From: Ruminococcaceae bacterium UBA7030
GTDB taxonomy: Bacteria; Bacillota; Clostridia; Oscillospirales; Acutalibacteraceae
DNA: 7,347 nt
Reading direction: 5' to 3'
NCBI GenBank assembly: GCA_002494125.1
Contig: DLBD01000146.1
Span: 1-7,347 of the forward strand
Made by a program: the position numbers and the translations under genes. This document shows positions 5,735 to 7,347 of the stretch, piece after piece. The notes below the pieces were generated by a model. It worked only from the letters and a program-made list of their open reading frames with translations. It was not told where the DNA came from and ran no database searches. Numbering within the stretch: the first letter of the stretch is position 1; each line of letters opens with the position of its first letter.

Positions 5735-6436
5735 ATGATAAGCTTCAGATGGAATAATATTGATTTTGATTTGACAAATATAGGTGGCGGAGTTCTTGCA
5801 AACGAGGATGTTCCAAGACATGCTCACGCAAAAAACAGTATTGAATTTCACTACATTCTTGACGGGCGCGGTGTTCTTGAAACCGATACGGCGAAATACA
5901 CTCTTGAGAAGAATTCGTTTTTTATCACAGGCGAGGGCTTTTACCACAGCCAGAAAAGTGACAGGAATTTTCCTATGAGGGATGTTTTCTTCACCCTTCA
6001 GGCTAAGCAGATAAAAAAGGGCAATGCCTATTCGGACACGCTTATGAGCACTCCATTTTATATTGATGCTAATACTGACACGTCACTTGCCGAGCTTGCG
6101 CTTGAAGAATACAAAAACAGACTTCCCGATTTTGCGAGCGCTGTGACAGGAATTATAATAAAGCTTCTCAGCGACACGGTAAGAAAGTTGCTTCCGGAAA
6201 CCTTTACTGACATTGATATTGCCGACGGACTTAACGAAAGAAGGTTTATAATAATCGAAATGGCTTTTCTTTACGATAATAATATAACGCTTTCAAAGCT
6301 TTCCGAACAGATAGGGGTATGTGAGCGTCAGACGCAGCGCCTTCTTAAAAAATATTACTCAAAAAGTTTCCGTGAAATAAAGCGCGAATTCAGTAATTCC
6401 GATAAAAATAAGCAAATTAACCAAAACGACCTGTAA
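5735..6436 (+). CDS. AraC-type regulator: cupin sensor plus a single helix-turn-helix
   Basis: The protein has 233 residues. Residues 15-90 fit the AraC sugar-binding cupin: PRHAHAKNSIEFHYILDGRGVLE (histidines 29 and 31, Glu37, His39), then LEKNSFFITGEGFYH with Gly65 and His71. Residues 115-160 are a helical linker. Residues 170-218 (FIIIEMAFLYDNNITLSKLSEQ, then VCERQTQRLLKKYYSKSFREIKRE) match the first helix-turn-helix of an AraC domain, ending where the long linker helix normally begins. The protein then stops after a short polar tail (SNSDKNKQINQNDL), so the second helix-turn-helix of about 45 residues is missing. I found no continuation in another frame downstream. It probably controls the divergent GH95 gene in response to a sugar; this is inferred from position and domain type. 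AGGTGA at 5725-5730 supports the start. It could be a functional short variant or a decayed gene. Confidence 0.82.
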   Translation: MISFRWNNIDFDLTNIGGGVLANEDVPRHAHAKNSIEFHYILDGRGVLETDTAKYTLEKNSFFITGEGFYHSQKSDRNFPMRDVFFTLQAKQIKKGNAYSDTLMSTPFYIDANTDTSLAELALEEYKNRLPDFASAVTGIIIKLLSDTVRKLLPETFTDIDIADGLNERRFIIIEMAFLYDNNITLSKLSEQIGVCERQTQRLLKKYYSKSFREIKREFSNSDKNKQINQNDL

Positions 6437-6444
6437 ATTATTAT

Positions 6445-6494
6445 ACAAATTTGCATTTAATTAGACATAAGTCTATTATCTTGGTCAAATTTGT
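6445..6494. repeat. Nested inverted repeat in the AraC-CHAP intergenic region
   Basis: ACAAATTTG (6445-6453) and CAAATTTGT (6486-6494) form the outer arms, and TAGAC (6462-6466) and GTCTA (6471-6475) form an inner hairpin with a 4-base loop. CAAATTTG is itself palindromic, so the copies also count as direct repeats exactly 40 bp apart. There is no T-run, so it is not a standard terminator. It begins 9 bases after the regulator stop codon, and its role is unknown. Confidence 0.5.
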
Positions 6495-6518
6495 CAAGTG
6501 AAACGGGTAAATTTTGTT

Positions 6519-6550
6519 AAAAGGTTACAAGTATTACAAAAAGGTTACAA
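6519..6550. promoter_or_regulatory. Direct repeat of AAAAGGTTACAA containing a WalR-like box
   Basis: AAAAGGTTACAA occurs at 6519-6530 and 6539-6550, exactly 20 bp apart. On the minus strand, TGTAAC (plus 6544-6549), five bases and TGTAAT (plus 6533-6538) fit the WalR/YycF consensus TGTWAH-N5-TGTWAH. A third half-site TGTAAC (plus 6524-6529) follows after 3 bases. The downstream gene is a secreted wall hydrolase, the usual kind of WalR target. Confidence 0.6.
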
Positions 6551-6592
6551 AATGCTTGTGACTTTTTGCCATAGATTACGAAGTATCTCTTG

Positions 6593-6601
6593 TGGTACAA
6601 T
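6593..6601 (+). promoter_or_regulatory. Extended -10 promoter of the CHAP gene
   Basis: TGG directly before TACAAT (6596-6601) gives an extended -10. No good -35 is present at 16-18 bases (the region reads about TAGATTAC), in keeping with activation from the boxes about 45-75 bases upstream. The predicted start near 6608 gives a leader of about 22 bases. Confidence 0.6.
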
Positions 6602-6629
6602 GCATAGCGTTGTTGAAAAGGAGGTACTT

Positions 6630-7277
6630 ATGAAGTTAATCAAAAACTCGATAATAACATTTTTAGCGACAATTATTATTTTAACAATCTTTCCAACAGC
6701 AGTTTTTGCTAAGGAATACGAACCAAGACTTGATGCGCCAAGCGGCGAACCATATTATACAAGCGAGCTTAACAGATACTCACAGACAGGCTACGGAATG
6801 CCTAACTGCGTTGCATATGCATACGGAAGAGTATATGAGTTAAACGGTGAAGCACCGTTAATTAGCCGCGGTAACGCAGGTGAATGGTGGTATATCAATA
6901 TTAATAATGATTACTATGATTACGGTCAGGAGCCGAAGCTCGGTGCGGTTGCCTGCTGGTCAAACCACGTTGCTGTGGTTGAGGCAATCAACGATGACGG
7001 AAGCGTAACGGTTTCTGAGTCGCATTGGGGCGGAACCTATTTTGACACAAAGACATTTGCTGATATGAGCTCCCACTGGGGTCAGACCTTCTACGGTTAT
7101 ATTTACACTTATAACGAAGAAGCTCAACTCAGTGCAAACAGTACTGAGCAGGAAATTACCTTTTCAATGGAGGATTCATACGTTTTCCCTCAGGAGTCAA
7201 ATGCGTTTACAACACTTGAATTTGCAAACAACAACAATTCAATTATGAATCCGACTACGAATGCACTTTTCAAGTAA
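6630..7277 (+). CDS. Secreted CHAP-domain peptidoglycan hydrolase
   Basis: This 215-residue protein starts with a classic signal peptide (KLIKN, a hydrophobic core at 8-22, and a likely cut after AVFA at residue 27). The CHAP domain spans about 45-155: NCVAYAYGR with nucleophile Cys60, a GNAGEWW block, LGAVACW, then NHVAVVE with His113 and SESHWGG with Glu130 as the likely third catalytic residue. CHAP enzymes cut amide or peptide bonds in peptidoglycan. The remaining 60 residues are polar and asparagine-rich (FANNNNSIMNPTTN near the end), with no recognisable wall-binding repeat, LPXTG signal or membrane anchor, so it is probably released or loosely held. The start is ATG 6630, backed by a perfect AAGGAGGT (6618-6625). 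An in-frame GTG far upstream at 6498 has no ribosome site and runs through the promoter region, so it is rejected. The WalR-like box upstream suggests control by wall stress or growth. Confidence 0.9.
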   Translation: MKLIKNSIITFLATIIILTIFPTAVFAKEYEPRLDAPSGEPYYTSELNRYSQTGYGMPNCVAYAYGRVYELNGEAPLISRGNAGEWWYININNDYYDYGQEPKLGAVACWSNHVAVVEAINDDGSVTVSESHWGGTYFDTKTFADMSSHWGQTFYGYIYTYNEEAQLSANSTEQEITFSMEDSYVFPQESNAFTTLEFANNNNSIMNPTTNALFK

Positions 7278-7347
7278 GATAAAATAATAATTGAAAGCAC
7301 TGATGTGCTGAAGAAAAGGTTATAAAAGGCGAGGTGCAATAACGAAG
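7278..7347. other. Right-edge intergenic sequence, no callable gene
   Basis: A weak 5-bp hairpin (AGCAC 7296-7300 and GTGCT 7305-7309) has no T-run and is not a convincing terminator. GCGAGGTG near 7330 could be the ribosome binding site of a gene starting just past the window, but no start codon is present to support this. Confidence 0.4.

Noticed and set aside
6498..6629. 44-residue N-terminal extension of the CHAP protein from a GTG
   Set aside because: It runs through the WalR-like box and promoter, lacks a ribosome site, and would bury the signal peptide inside the protein.
6437..6629. Frameshifted remainder of the missing AraC second helix-turn-helix
   Set aside because: No frame in this stretch shows the expected IAEIAxxxGF...FxRxFKKxxGxTP pattern, so a simple frameshift does not explain the short protein.
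7291..7320. Terminator after the CHAP gene
   Set aside because: The stem is only 5 bp and is followed by an A/G-rich stretch, not T's.

Overview
The window looks like chromosomal DNA of a low-to-moderate GC Firmicute, most likely a gut Clostridium relative of the Ruminococcus/Oscillospirales type. This is inferred from strong GGAGG-type ribosome binding sites, A/T-rich TATAAT-like promoters, compact T-tailed terminators, a lipoprotein glycoside hydrolase of family 95 and a secreted CHAP hydrolase. Genus-level assignment is not possible from sequence reading alone.

Left part (1-1600): the end of ribosomal protein S20 (rpsT) and its terminator are followed by a small single-pass membrane protein with its own promoter and an unusual APKKK-repeat tail. 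A second terminator precedes a patatin-like phospholipase of the YjjU type. A 32-bp perfect palindrome then ends both this gene and the convergent gene beyond it.

Middle part (1598-5618, all on the minus strand): a large family GH95 lipoprotein (probable alpha-L-fucosidase or alpha-L-galactosidase) lies upstream of a tightly coupled pair. The pair is a cytidylate-kinase-like P-loop kinase and a membrane protein in which two transmembrane helices split a zinc ribbon. The 56-base gap after the GH95 gene holds both a promoter for the kinase and a hairpin that would end GH95 transcription or hide the kinase ribosome binding site in read-through RNA.

Right part (5619-7347): an AraC-type regulator is divergent from GH95. 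The shared intergenic region has a 10-bp inverted repeat overlapping promoter elements of both genes, so local control of the hydrolase by this regulator is likely. The regulator lacks the second helix-turn-helix of a normal AraC domain. The last gene encodes a secreted CHAP-domain cell wall hydrolase, preceded by half-sites matching the WalR (YycF) consensus.

I see no CRISPR array, insertion sequence, tRNA or clearly new multi-gene system. The most interesting points are regulatory (the GH95/AraC operator, the WalR-like box, the occluded kinase ribosome binding site) and architectural (the half AraC domain, the split zinc ribbon, the APKKK tail).
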